A program made the translations under genes and the position numbers. Below, piece after piece: positions 28,294 through 37,873 of a DNA stretch of 64,000 nt (within the stretch, counting starts at the first letter, position 1; each line of letters begins with the position of its first letter). Origin of the DNA: UBA4742 sp963734965 (lineage in GTDB: Bacteria > Actinomycetota > Acidimicrobiia > Acidimicrobiales > Acidimicrobilacustridaceae); the NCBI GenBank assembly GCA_963734965.1, contig CAVTJK010000004.1, positions 1,302,001 through 1,366,000 of the forward strand, written 5' to 3'. The notes under the pieces are model-generated. The model was not told the DNA's origin, searched no databases, and was given only the letters and a program-made list of their open reading frames with translations.

Positions 28294-31200
28294 TCAGAGG
28301 GCCGCGGACACCCCGTTCTCGTGGCGGCCTCGCGCGAGGGCCGCGGCGAACGCCGCGTCTCCCAGGGCCGCGGTCGCTGCCGTTCGGGCAGCCGTGACCG
28401 TTTGGCGCTGGAACGCCGGCACCTCGACGCCCGAATCGACCCGCAGGCGGTCGGCCTGCCCGAGCAGCATGGCGGCCCGCTCCGGATCTCCTCGTTCGGC
28501 GGCGACCACGGCCGCCACCTCGCAACACGCCGCGGCGGCGGACTGGAGGTCGGCCTTGGGGTCGATCCGGTTCCTGAGCCGGGGGAACCCGTCGGCCCGG
28601 TACAGCTCCAGCGCCTCGTCCGCCGCCTCGGCGCGCGGCGTCGTCGCGACGCGTGGAACCGATGCACGACCGCCATCCCGGCTTGGGCCTGGAAGATCAC
28701 CATGGTGTGGCGCACCCGGCGGCCGGAGTCGAGCGCCCGTTGGTAGGACGCCTCGGCCCGCGCCACCTGGCCGTCGTGGAGCAGCGCCCAGCCGAGGCGG
28801 GCGTGGAGCGAGCCGGTGAACCCGCCGAGCAGGGACTCGTTGGTCGCGATGGCGGCTTCCAGCGTGGTGATGGCAGCGGGGTAGTCGCCGGCCCGTTCGT
28901 CGAAGTCGGCGACCATCCCGAGGCAGATCGAGTTCATGACCGGCCGGTCGAGGCGCATGAAGCCTTCGGTCGCAGTCCGGTAGTAGCGCTCCGCCGCGTC
29001 GAGATCGCCGTCCAGGATCGCCATCTTCGCCTGCGAATAGATCCGGGCTGCCACCGCGAACGGGTCGGTGGGCGACTGGCCGTAGAAGTCGAGCGCGACC
29101 TGACGACGGCGGCGGGCCTCCTCGAAGTCGCCGAGGACGGCGGGCTGCTCGGCGTAGAAGGAATGGGCCAGCGTCCTCGACGCGTCGTCCCCGTGGCGCT
29201 CGAAGATCTCGAGGGCGGTGGCCAGGTCGTCATCGGAGTGCTCGTGGACGCCGGCGAGGAAGTCGAGGAGGCCTCGGCCGGTCAGCGCCAGCGCCCGGGC
29301 GCACTCCCGGGCCTCGCCTCCGCACGCGAAGGCGTCGTCGAGCCAGCGCCGACCCTCCACCACCTGGCCGGTCAACCAGTGAGGCCACGCGACACCGCCG
29401 GCAATCGTCAGAGCTGTCTCGGCGTCGTCGGTGGCGACGGCCCAGTCGAGCGCCGCCCGCAGGTTGTCGTGCTCCTGATCGATCGCCGTCAGCCATGCCC
29501 GCTGCACCTCGCCGGTGTACGCCTCGCCGCTCTGCGCGCACAGCGCCGCGAAGTGGTGGGCCATCGCGTCGCGGGTGCGCACCGCGTCGCCGCGCTCAGC
29601 GAGCCGCTCGCGGCCGTACTCGGCCAGCGTCTGCAGCTGGGTGAACCGCACCCCGTCACCTACTCGCACGGCGACCACCAGGGACTTGTCGACGAGCGCG
29701 CCCAGGAGGTCAGCGATGTCGGCCGAGGCGACGGCCTCATCGGCGCACACCACCTCCGCGGTCGCCAGGTCGCAGCCACCAGGGAACACCGACATCCGCT
29801 CGAAGACGCGCCGCTCGTCGTCGAACAGCAGGTCGTAGCTCCAGTCGACGACGGCGTGCAGCGTCTGCTGGCGGGGCAGGGCCGTGCGCGAGCCACCGGT
29901 CAGCAGGCGGAACCGATCGTCCAGCCGAGCGGCGATCTGGGTGATCGGGAACGCCCGGGTGCGGGCGGCCGCCAGCTCGATGGCGAGCGGCAGACCGTCG
30001 AGTCGGGCGCAGATGTCGACGACGAGATCGTGCTCGTCGAGCACCGTCGTCGCCCCGGCGGCCCTGGCCCGGGCCTCGAACAGGTGGACGGCGTCGTCGG
30101 ACGCCAGTGGCGGCACCGGCCAGATGATCTCGCCCCCGACGCGCAGTCCTTCGCGGCTGGTGGCGAGCAGCCGCAGACCCGGGCAGCGCCCCAGCAGGCC
30201 CTCGGCCACCTCGGCGGCGGCCGTGATCACGTGCTCGCAGTTGTCGAGCACGATCAGCACGTCGCGGTCGCCGATCACCTCAGCCAGCCGGTTCGGGTCG
30301 GGCAGATCGAGGGCGGCGGCGATCGCCGGGGCGACACCGGCCGGGTCGCCAACGGGAGCCAGCTCCACCAGGCACCCACCCAGGCTCAGATCTTCAGCCG
30401 CGGCGCGCCCGACCTCGAGGGCGAGCCGGGTCTTGCCCACCCCTCCCGGCCCGACGAGGGTGACGAACCGCTCCTCGGCCATCAGGGTGGCGAGGTCGCT
30501 CCGCTCGGAGTCGCGCCCGACCAGCGGAGTCAGCGCCTCGGGGATGCTCGACCGGGCCCCCGCCACCGCAACCGGGGCCACGAGCGGCGCTGGCGTCGGG
30601 GCCAGCGAGGGGTCCTGGGTGAGGATCGCCGACTCCAACCGGCGGAGGTCGGGCCCGGGTTCGAGGCCCAGCTCCTCGCCCAGGAGGCGGCGGCCCTCCT
30701 GGAAGATCCGGAGGGAGTCGGCCTGCCGGCCGGCTCGGTACAGAGCCAGCATCAGCAGCCCGCGGAACCCCTCGCGCAAGGGATGGGCGGCGACGAGGTC
30801 CTCGAGTTGGACGATGACTCGCTGGTGGCGGCCGAGCTCGAGCTCGATTCCGAGGCGCTCCTCCAGCACGGCCAGCCGTGACTCGGACAGCCGGGTGATG
30901 GCTGCGGAGGCGAAGTCTTCGTACGTGAAGTCGGTCAGGGCAGCTCCCCGCCACAACGCATCGGCGTCGGCCAGCCGGTCGACGGCCCCCTCCAGCTCAC
31001 CGCTGGCGGCCATGGCACGACCCTCGGCGGCCCGCTGCTCGAACTGGCCGATGTCGGTGGCTTCCGTTGGCAGGTCCAGGGCGTAGCCGTCGCCGCGCAT
31101 GACGATGAGGTCGGCCGACCCCAAGGCCCGACGGAGCTTGGAGGCGAGACCCTGCAAACCGTTCCGCGCCGCCGCCGGGGGGTCGTCGCCCCACAGGTCG

Positions 31201-31343
31201 TCGACCAGCACCTCGACCGCAACGACCCTCCCGACGTGCAGGGCCAGCACGGCGAGGAGGGCACGGAGCTTGGCACCCGCGATGACGACGTCGCGTCCCT
31301 CGTCATCGAGCACTTCGAGGGCGCCGAGCAACCCAATGTGCAT
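28294..31343 (-). CDS. SARP/AfsR-type regulator with NB-ARC ATPase and TPR region (one frameshift)
   Basis: About 1,016 residues. Residues 1-95 form an OmpR-like winged helix (HIGLLGALEVLDDEGRDVVI), 100-245 the bacterial transcriptional activator domain (FRGLLMLALYRAGRQADSLR), and 280-560 an NB-ARC-type ATPase with Walker A LVGPGGVGKTRLAL and Walker B DVLIVLDNCEH. The rest is a tetratricopeptide-like helical array. The frame shifts near 28655, and the end reads DAAFAAALARGRHENG. The ATG at 31343 directly precedes the winged helix. It likely senses a signal through ATP-dependent oligomerisation and activates the adjacent MMPL exporter gene. Confidence 0.85.
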
Positions 31344-31423
31344 GGGTTGGACCGTACCCCGCTCAATGACCACTTTCAGCGGGAGGTCAGCGGCGAGTCA
31401 GCCCCCACCGGCAGGGTGACCAC

Positions 31424-31684
31424 ATGACCCACCTCGCCATCGAGCACGCCTTGCTCGCCGTCATGGCCGCCGGTGTCGGCGATACCACCACGGCCACCGA
31501 CCACATCGCCCGAGCGCAGCAGCAGTCGCGCACCACGTCCCGACGAGCGCGCCAGATCGTCGAGATCGCCGCGCTCGTCGTCGCCGGCGACCGGCCGCGA
31601 GCCGCTGGACTGGCCCTCGAGCACGCCTGCGAGTTCATCGACGACGCCGAGCTCCTCGCCGTTGTCACGGCCATCGACGGCTAG
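31424..31684 (+). CDS. Small helical hypothetical protein
   Basis: An 86-residue all-helical protein divergent from the SARP gene, with a TPR-like HIARAQQQSRTTSRRARQIV helix followed by AGLALEHACEFIDDAELLAV. GCAGGGTGACC precedes the ATG. It could be a small partner of the TPR part of the regulator. No family recognised. Confidence 0.55.
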   Translation: MTHLAIEHALLAVMAAGVGDTTTATDHIARAQQQSRTTSRRARQIVEIAALVVAGDRPRAAGLALEHACEFIDDAELLAVVTAIDG

Positions 31685-31687
31685 TTC

Positions 31688-31700
31688 TGAGACGGTCTCA
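31688..31700. promoter_or_regulatory. Palindrome TGAGAC-G-GTCTCA
   Basis: A perfect 6-bp dyad with a one-base centre lies four bases after the stop of the 86-residue gene. It may be an operator or a recombination-related site; no second copy was seen. Confidence 0.25.
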
Positions 31701-31864
31701 TAACTGCATCGTGACGGGAGTCTCGAGCCCCGTTGACGCCCGGACGAAGGCTCAGATCCCAGTCGGGCTGGTTGCCCGAAGGTCAACTGGTGCGAGTGCG
31801 CCCTCGGTACCCCGACCCGCATCGTGCCGGCGGGAAAACATGCGTCTTCCCGGCCGAAAGGCCG

Positions 31865-31887
31865 CTTCTACAGGCCGAGTGTAGAAG
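31865..31887. promoter_or_regulatory. Inverted CTTCTACA/TGTAGAAG sites, candidate integrase arm sites
   Basis: CTTCTACA (31865-31872) and TGTAGAAG (31880-31887) form a perfect 8-bp inverted repeat 56 bases inside the right attachment copy. The word matches the paired GTGTAGAAG sites near the left copy, as expected for recombinase arm sites at both ends of one element. Confidence 0.45.
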
Positions 31888-31891
31888 AGGC

Positions 31892-31930
31892 ACAAAAATG
31901 CAGGAGGCCGGTTGTCGAAGCAACCGGCCT
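31892..31930 (-). terminator. Intrinsic terminator of tRNA-fMet
   Basis: AGGCCGGTTG and CAACCGGCCT form a perfect 10-bp stem around a 6-base loop. On the leftward strand the stem is followed shortly by TTTTT. It lies 12 bases after the tRNA CCA end. Confidence 0.75.
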
Positions 31931-31942
31931 GACCTGGTTCGT

Positions 31943-32019
<77 letters not shown>

Positions 32020-32180
32020 GCGTGCGAGCGAGGCTAGCAGCGGCGGTGACCGGCTCCAACTCGCCTGATGGCAATGGAGACTTCGGGCAGAAGTGGTCGT
32101 GGCGAAGGCACGGCCCTACGGTCACGCCGCGGCTGTCTGTCAGACCGCACCCGTCCGGTGGCCTACCCAAGGAGTCCGTC

Positions 32181-32480
32181 ATGGTCAGCGTCGCCCTCGT
32201 CGTGAAGATGGTCGCCAAGCCCGGAGCCGAACAAGAGCTGTCGCAGTTCCTCACCGGTGCCGTCGACCTGGCCAACGAGGAGGCGGGCACGCCGGTGTGG
32301 TTCGCCCTCCAGACTGATCCGTCGACCTTCTGGATCGTCGACGCCTTCCCGAGCGACACCGAGCGCCAGGCCCATCTCGGCGGCCCGATCGCGGCAGCGC
32401 TCATGGCCAACGCCGATCGCCTGCTCGCCGAAGCGCCCGAGATCAACAACGCCGACGTGCTGGCGGCCAAGGGCGCCTGA
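32181..32480 (+). CDS. Antibiotic biosynthesis monooxygenase-like (ABM) protein
   Basis: A 99-residue dimeric alpha/beta-barrel-type protein: VALVVKMVAKPGAEQELSQF, then EAGTPVWFALQTDPSTFWIV and DAFPSDTERQAHLGG. This is the ABM (YgiN-like) pattern of cofactor-independent quinol monooxygenases and related proteins. CAAGGAGTCCGTC precedes the ATG. It is transcribed toward a LysR gene; possible roles are quinone handling or ring oxidation. Confidence 0.85.
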   Translation: MVSVALVVKMVAKPGAEQELSQFLTGAVDLANEEAGTPVWFALQTDPSTFWIVDAFPSDTERQAHLGGPIAAALMANADRLLAEAPEINNADVLAAKGA

Positions 32481-32587
32481 CCGACACCGACACCAGTCGA
32501 CGGCGCGCCGCTCGATTGACGCGGAGGGTGGGCTGGGCTCGAAGCCCGGTCGTACACTGACGGGCCTTCGTCCACGATAGGACCGAG

Positions 32588-33469
32588 ATGGAACTTCGCC
32601 AGCTGCGCTACTTCATCGCGGTCGCCGAGGAGCTCCACTTCGGTCGCGCCGCCGAGCGACTGCACATCGTGCAGCCCGGCGGTGAGCCAGCAGGTGCGCC
32701 GGCTCGAGCGCGAGCTGGGCGTCGAGCTGTTCGACCGGACGTCACGCTCGGTCCGACTCACCGAGGCCGGCCAACGCCTCTTGCCCGAGGCGCGGGCCGT
32801 GGTAGAGGCCGAGGAGCACGCGGTGCGCACGATGGCCGAGTTCGCAGGTGAGGGCGCGACGATGCTGCGCGTCGGTACGAGCGACGGGCTAGGTGGGCGC
32901 CTCGAACAAGCGCTCGCCGCGTTGGCCAAGCTCGAGCCCGGATCGACGTCGAGCTCGTCAGTGCACCAACGGCGCAGCGGCTGACGCGTGTCCACGATCG
33001 CGAGCTCGACGTCGCCGTCGTCCGGGGCGTCGATAGTCACCCCGGACTGCGTCTCGAACCGGTGTGGCACGATCCGATGGTGGTCGCGCTGCCCGCCGAC
33101 CATCCGCTCGCCGCGGCCGCCGAGGTCGACCTGGCCTCGTTGGCGCGGCTGCCGCTCAGGCTGGTTCCCCGCGCCCGCAATCCGGCTCTGGTCGATCTCG
33201 TCATGGGTGCGTGTCACGACGCGGGCTTCGAGCCGACGCTCGGCGCGCCGTTCACGACCGATCAGGACACGCTGGCCGCCATCGGGGTCGGCGGGGACAG
33301 TTGGACCATCTACTACGAAGCGCAGGCCGAGCTGCTGGCCGTGAGCCGGATCGCGTTCCGGCCCCTCCGGTCCCCGGGGCTGACGATGACGACCTTCCTG
33401 GCCCTCACGCCGAATCCGACACCAGCGGCGATGAGTCTCCTGGAGGCATGCCGGAGCGAGGTCGGCTGA
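32588..33469 (+). CDS. LysR-family transcriptional regulator (two frameshifts)
   Basis: The N-terminal winged helix-turn-helix reads MELRQLRYFIAVAEELHFGR and, after a shift near 32680 (an extra G), VSQQVRRLERELGVELFDRT. The effector domain resumes after another shift near 32945 with LTRVHDRELDVAVVRGV and ends TTFLALTPNPTPAAMSLLEA. Repaired length is about 293 residues, normal for the family. It probably controls neighbouring catabolic genes such as the tautomerase or CoA-transferase; effector unknown. Confidence 0.82.
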
Positions 33470-33586
33470 GCCGAGGCCAGGTGTCGATCACGTCGCGTGA
33501 TCGCAGCGCGGGGTGATTGCGTCTTGGTCAGGGTCGCTCGTCGGGTTGGAATGAGCCATCAACCCCAACCGAAGGAGCAGATGGCC

Positions 33587-33766
33587 ATGCCGATCGTCAC
33601 CGTGTTGCAAGGACCCCGCGACGTCAGCCTCAAGCGTGATCTGGTCAAGAACCTCACCAGCGCCATGGTCGACACCTACGAGATCCCGCCCGAGAGCATC
33701 CAGGTGTGGATCCAGGAAGTGCCGACCGACAGCTGGGGCATCGCCGGCAAGCTCACCGCCGACTGA
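33587..33766 (+). CDS. 4-oxalocrotonate tautomerase family protein
   Basis: A 59-residue tautomerase. Start at the second ATG (33587) gives MPIVTVLQGPRDVSLKRDLV, so that Pro1, the catalytic base, is exposed after Met removal. The upstream ATG at 33581 would bury it. The body ESIQVWIQEVPTDSWGIAGK matches the family, which works as a hexamer to isomerise dienols in aromatic meta-cleavage pathways. GAAGGAG is 9 bases upstream. Confidence 0.88.
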   Translation: MPIVTVLQGPRDVSLKRDLVKNLTSAMVDTYEIPPESIQVWIQEVPTDSWGIAGKLTAD

Positions 33767-35182
33767 TCACGCCTCGTCGGGACGCACCAGCCACTCCGGG
33801 GCGTGGGTGCCGTTGGGCGAGGGTGGGAGATCCCACCGAGGCTGGGTCTCGGACATGGTCAGTGCCGGCGTCAGGTAGCGCAGGCGACCGTAGTGAGGTG
33901 TGTCCATCTCGGCCTTGAACGCGCTCAGGTCGCCCATGTCGGCGTTGGCACCATCGTTGCCGTCGCCCAGGCGCTGGTACCACATGGCTGTCTGGGCCAG
34001 CGACACCTGCACGTGCCACGACCCGCCCTCGGTCGCTCGCCGAGCCAGCGCCACCATCGCGCCGTAGGCGGCGAGGAACCCGGTCGTGTAGTCGTTGACG
34101 GCGGCGGGCGCGAGGCGCGGGATGCCGGCGGAGGATGCGAGTCCTTCGCGGTAGCTCATGCCCGTCGCCGCCTGGGCCAACTGCTCCCACCCTGGGCGCT
34201 CGGCCCACGGACCGACGTGCCCGTAGCAGTTCTCGGACACGTAGACGATGCCCGGCCGCAGCTCGGCCAGTCGCTCGGGACTTAGTCCACGGCGGGCCAA
34301 GGTGCCGAGCCGGTAGCCCTGTGAGAACACGTCCGCGTTCCGGATCAGCTGGTCCATGGTCGCGGCCTGCTCGGGAGAGTTGAGATCGAGCTCGGCCTGA
34401 CGCTTCCCAATCCCGGTCTCGACATCGAATGGCCCGGTGCCGAGCAGATGCGGAGCCGTGATGTGCAGGACATCGGCGCCATGTTCGGCCAGGGTCTTGG
34501 CGCATGTCGGTCCCGCCAACACCCGAGTCAGGTCGAGCACGCGAACACCCGCGAGCGGGCGATCGCCCGGCGGCAACGGCTCGGCCCGCGCGTCGCCGAT
34601 CTTGGTGATCGTGACCAGCGGGTGGTCGGCAAGGGCGTGGCCCTGGGGATGGACCGCCCACTCCTCCTTGGACAAGACGACTCCGCCGCAGATCTGGCGC
34701 TCGATGAACGCGGCCTCGAGCTCGAAGGCGTCCCGCGCCGCGACGGCGGCCTCGATCTCGTCGGTCGACGCGGACTCGTCCAGACCGAGCTCGTCGAGTA
34801 TCTGCGGACCGTCGCCGAACGAGCCGTGCAGCTGGATGTACCGCCCGTCACGGGCGGCGGCGATGCGGGTGAAGCGGAGGTTGCGGGTGTCGAATCGAGC
34901 GGAGCCCATCTTCTCGGGTTCGAGCGGCTCGAGATGGGCGAACGAGGTGAGGGTCGCGGCCGCGTGCCGGGCGTCGACACTGATCGACTGCGAACGCCCG
35001 GTACGGATCTGCCAGAGATCGCGAGCGGCCAGTCCGGTCAGCAGGCGAGCGACCGCCGCGCCGTTGCCGAGATGGTGGGGCGATCGCAGGATCGGGTCCA
35101 CTCCGACGATCTCGGCGCCCTCCAACGAGACGGGCGGTAGCCCGGCCAGGTCGACCGCCCGAGCGATTGCCTCGTGATCCAT
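33767..35182 (-). CDS. Class III CoA-transferase (CaiB/BaiF-like)
   Basis: A 471-residue protein with a complete CaiB/BaiF domain in its C-terminal two thirds: AGVRVLDLTRVLAGPTCAK, AEHGADVLHITAPHLLG, and GYRLGTLARRGLSPERLAEL. The first 200 residues contain a second, partial CoA-transferase-like region (HLGNGAAVARLLTGLAARDL), as in double-domain homologues. It would move CoA between acyl donors and acceptors without an enzyme-bound thioester other than the catalytic aspartyl intermediate. It converges on the tautomerase gene with adjoining stops. A hairpin at 35271 separates it from the membrane-protein pair upstream. Confidence 0.85.
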   Translation of the reverse strand: MDHEAIARAVDLAGLPPVSLEGAEIVGVDPILRSPHHLGNGAAVARLLTGLAARDLWQIRTGRSQSISVDARHAAATLTSFAHLEPLEPEKMGSARFDTRNLRFTRIAAARDGRYIQLHGSFGDGPQILDELGLDESASTDEIEAAVAARDAFELEAAFIERQICGGVVLSKEEWAVHPQGHALADHPLVTITKIGDARAEPLPPGDRPLAGVRVLDLTRVLAGPTCAKTLAEHGADVLHITAPHLLGTGPFDVETGIGKRQAELDLNSPEQAATMDQLIRNADVFSQGYRLGTLARRGLSPERLAELRPGIVYVSENCYGHVGPWAERPGWEQLAQAATGMSYREGLASSAGIPRLAPAAVNDYTTGFLAAYGAMVALARRATEGGSWHVQVSLAQTAMWYQRLGDGNDGANADMGDLSAFKAEMDTPHYGRLRYLTPALTMSETQPRWDLPPSPNGTHAPEWLVRPDEA

Positions 35183-35270
35183 GCCTCACCTCCCGAGGGT
35201 GCACGATCCCAGCGATGGTCCTATCACGCTCGGTCCTCTGGCCACGGGGCGGCGATGTTGAGGTATGCGG

Positions 35271-35298
35271 GGGCACTCGAGGACGCCGTCGAGTGCCC
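35271..35298 (-). terminator. Strong hairpin between membrane module A and CoA-transferase
   Basis: GGGCACTCGA and TCGAGTGCCC form a perfect 10-bp stem with an 8-base loop, 18 bases after the stop of module A gene 1 and 89 bases before the CoA-transferase start. No T-run follows. It probably isolates the two transcription units. Confidence 0.6.
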
Positions 35299-35315
35299 TC
35301 CGTGACCGACCATCC

Positions 35316-35858
35316 TCAGAGGTTCGGGAGGCGCGAGATCTGCATGTCCATCTGGTCGAAAGTCGCGTTCCGCATGTCCGCGAGGGCGTTGAACTTGTCG
35401 ATCAGCATGTTGTAGGAGTAGATGTCTTCGTATTCGGTTCCGTTCTCGCCGGCCTGGACGATTTCGTCCCAATAGGCAGTCCCCTGATCGGTGAGCTGAC
35501 CGAGCTTGTGGATGGTGACCAACACCGTTGCCAGCGAGTCGTCTTCCGTTCGTCCTTCCGACTGTGCGTGAGCGAGTTGCGACTTCGCTCGGGCCGCGTC
35601 CAGGCGGCTCGACTTGAGTCGCGTGGTGGCGGTGTCGAGTCGGTCGGAGGCGGTGCGGCGGCTCTTCCCGGCGCTGATCATGACGAGACCGGCGGCGAGC
35701 GCCAACGCGATCGAGACGACGACGCCGAGCATCAACCACCGCGACAGTCGACGCCTTGGCTGGCGCGCCGGCGCCGAGGCGACATCCGACTGGGATGCGG
35801 TGCCGACCACCGGGTTCGGGTCGGAGCCGGTCTTCGGAGAGGCGACGAAATCATCCAT
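35316..35858 (-). CDS. Membrane module A, gene 1: single-pass helical protein
   Basis: A 180-residue protein: an acidic/proline N-terminal tail of about 35 residues, a basic QPRRRLSRW stretch, one transmembrane helix (LMLGVVVSIALALAAGLVMI) and an outside domain of long helices (RLKSSRLDAARAKSQLAHAQ, then ATVLVTIHKLGQLTDQGTAY). It is a clear paralogue of the gene at 39805, sharing RRLSRW, KSQLAHAQS/QSQLAHTQS, EDDSLAT and QAGENG. It begins inside the end of gene 2, overlapping by eight bases (ATGGATGA), as its paralogue does. No known family recognised. Likely a membrane-anchored coiled-coil subunit paired with gene 2. Confidence 0.75.
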   Translation of the reverse strand: MDDFVASPKTGSDPNPVVGTASQSDVASAPARQPRRRLSRWLMLGVVVSIALALAAGLVMISAGKSRRTASDRLDTATTRLKSSRLDAARAKSQLAHAQSEGRTEDDSLATVLVTIHKLGQLTDQGTAYWDEIVQAGENGTEYEDIYSYNMLIDKFNALADMRNATFDQMDMQISRLPNL

Positions 35859-36332
35859 CGAGCGTGTCTCTCAGCTGCTGTGCGGCCGATTGCATCGCTG
35901 CGACGGCCCTGTCGGCGTCTGCTGTCTTCTGCGTCAGGTCGGCCATCGCCGGATCGCCCTGGCTCTTCAAGAGCGCGACACTGGCCGCGACTCTGGCCTT
36001 GCTTGGAGAGGTCGGTGGCCTGGATCTGGACGTCGTTCAGATGGTTCTCGGCGGTGCTGGCGCTAACCATGACGTACCGCAGATTGGTCATGGTCGTGTC
36101 GACGGTGGCGGTCTCGCTGGTGATCTTGTGTAGCTGCCGATCGGCACGATCGACTTGAGCGCGGGCCTCATGCGCCTCGTGGTCGAGGGTGGCCGTCTGT
36201 GCACGTGTGTGCGAGGTCTCCGAGAATGCTGTTCGGCTCACGATCGCGAACGCTGACCGCGGCGATCACGAGGACCGCACAGACAATCGCCATCACGACG
36301 TTCCAGGGGTTGCGACGCGTCTCGGTGCTCAT
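35851..36332 (-). CDS. Membrane module A, gene 2: single-pass helical protein (two frameshifts)
   Basis: The start STETRRNPWNVVMAIVCAVL gives a short cytoplasmic tail and a transmembrane helix matching the intact paralogue at 40331 (VETRRNPWNVVMVIVCAVLV). The frame then shifts near 36230; the continuation TSHTRAQTATLDHEAHEARA and DRQLHKITSETATVDTTMTN aligns with the paralogue's helices. A second shift near 36000 leads to the end, SAAQQLRDTLDG. It lacks the 80-residue proline-rich N-terminal extension of its paralogue. It probably forms a complex with gene 1. The frameshifts may be base-call errors, but loss of function cannot be excluded. Confidence 0.65.
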
Positions 36333-36392
36333 CGAGTCCACGACGAGACCCCATGGATGTGTGTCCTTGACTGCGCCGACTGGGTCAAGCGG

Positions 36393-37045
36393 TCACCGGG
36401 CCCTCGCGGAGACGGCGTCGAGGTCGAGTATCTCGATGTGGCCGCGCCACATCGCCAACAGACCGGCCTCGGTCGCGGCGCGCAGGTGCTTGTTCACCGT
36501 GGGCCGAGTCGTCCCGACCAGCTGCGCGATCTCCTGCTGGGTCAAGGGGATCGACGTCGTGGCCGAACCGTCGCCGTACACCGCATCGAGCCGCACCAGG
36601 CTCCTGAACAGGCGCTTGTCGACCGGCACGAACAGCGCGTCGAGCAACGCCGTCGACAGCCGCCGCACCTCGGCCACCAAGCGCCTCGACGAGCATCGTC
36701 TCGAACTGCGGCGACGCGATGGCGCAGCTCGTCGGCCTGGTCCCGCGACACGACCAAGGTCTCGACCGGCTCGAGGGCCACGATCGTGGCGTTGCGCTCG
36801 GCCGGGCAGATCATGCTCAGGTCGCCGAACCACCCGCCCTCGCCGATCACCCGCAGCAGGGTGATGTCGCCGAGCGGCGTCGACAACTGCACCCCGACGC
36901 GGCCCCGTACGATCAGATGGAGCGTGTCGCCGGGGTCGCCTTCATGAAAGATCACTTCGCCCTTGGCGTAACGCTTGCGGCGCGCTCCGGCGATCAATGC
37001 CCGCCGTTCGGGCTCGGGCAGCGTGGCCAACAGCTCCCACTCCAT
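36393..37045 (-). CDS. Crp/Fnr-family cyclic-nucleotide-binding regulator (one frameshift)
   Basis: About 217 residues after repair near 36690. The N-terminal cNMP-binding domain reads RYAKGEVIFHEGDPGDTLHL and VRGRVGVQLSTPLGDITLLR, then GEGGWFGDLSMICPAERNAT. The phosphate-binding cassette has GWFGDL...AERNAT, close to the RxxSA arrangement, so nucleotide binding is plausible. The C-terminal helix-turn-helix is IPLTQQEIAQLVGTTRPTVN. It lies 60 bases upstream of module A gene 2 on the same strand and diverges from a class III cyclase gene, the obvious source of its ligand. Confidence 0.85.
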
Positions 37046-37102
37046 CAGTCCCGACCCATCCGCTCGATCCCCCGCACGAACAAAGCCTCGCGCAAGTCAC
37101 CC

Positions 37103-37169
37103 CCAGGTGTGCCAGCATTGTGGCAGGGCACCTGTCATGCCGGGGACGGTGGATGCCCATCCAGGTGTG
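37103..37169. promoter_or_regulatory. Repeats in the crp-like/cyclase divergent promoter
   Basis: CCAGGTGTG occurs at 37103 and again at 37161. A partial inverted copy (AGGTGTGCC...GGCAGGGCACCT) spans 37105-37133. These lie in the 181-base divergent promoter and could be operators of the Crp/Fnr protein. They do not match the TGTGA-N6-TCACA consensus well. Confidence 0.3.
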
Positions 37170-37226
37170 TGAACACGAGATCAGAGAGGCGTCCATACGC
37201 GCGTCGGTCGCGCGCAGTTCGGGGGG

Positions 37227-37872
37227 GTGATGATCAAACGACGTTCCAAGGTAAACCGCGTCCTTCCATTCGGAACGGTGACCTTCCTCTTCACCGACAT
37301 CGAGGGCTCGACTCGGCTCCTCCGGTCGCTGGGCGATCGTCGATACAACGAGCTGCTGCAACGCCATCGGACGCTGTTGCGGGCCGCGGTCAGCGAGAAT
37401 GGCGGCGTCGAGGTCGACTCGGAGGGCGACGGTCTCTTCTTCGCGTTCTCGGGCGCCAAGTCGGCCATCGCCGCCTGCGTCAGCGGACAGCTGGCACTGT
37501 TGGCCGAACCGTGGGCGGACGGAACGTCGGTCGCGGTGCGCATGGGTCTGCACTCCGGCGAGGCCACCCCCGAGGACAACAACTATCAGGCGTTGGCGGT
37601 TCACCAGGCGGCGAGAGTGGCCGCCGCCGCCCAGGGCGGCCAGGTGCTCCTGTCACAAAACACGGCGGGGGCGGTCCACGAAGCGCTCCCGGCGTCGACG
37701 TCGTTGCGTGACCTGGGCGAGTTCCTACTCAAGGACTTCGAGGTGCCGACCCGGTTGTTCCAGCTGTGCCATCCAGACCTTCCGGATGAGTTCGAGCGCC
37801 CGCAGATCCCCGTCGCCCCGACCTCGGGCTCGGGCGCTGGCGTCGCGCGTCGGACGGGTCGACCGCGAGCCC
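37227..37872 (+). CDS. Class III adenylate/guanylate cyclase domain protein
   Basis: About 200 residues with a complete actinobacterial class III cyclase homology domain. The first metal-binding Asp is in VTFLFTDIEGSTRLL, the second in GGVEVDSEGDGLFFAF, and the transition-state region is QALAVHQAARVAAAAQGGQV. The domain is followed by LRDLGEFLLKDFEVPTRLFQ, typical of the cyclase/ATPase regulator group, and by a PTSGSGAG linker. I end it near 37872, where an indel would join it in frame to the next coding region; they could be one protein. It makes cAMP or cGMP from ATP or GTP. It diverges from the Crp/Fnr gene, so synthesis and sensing are paired. Confidence 0.8.
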
Positions 37873-37873
37873 G

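Noticed and set aside
28653..30881. A 742-codon rightward open frame opposite the SARP regulator
   Set aside because: It is antisense to a gene with clear domains, is rich in Arg/Gly/Val/Pro as expected for the opposite strand of a high-GC gene, and has no family motif or ribosome-binding site.
37155..37185. Consensus Crp site in the crp/cyclase promoter
   Set aside because: TGTGAACACGAGATCA has only one good half-site; listed only as weak repeats.
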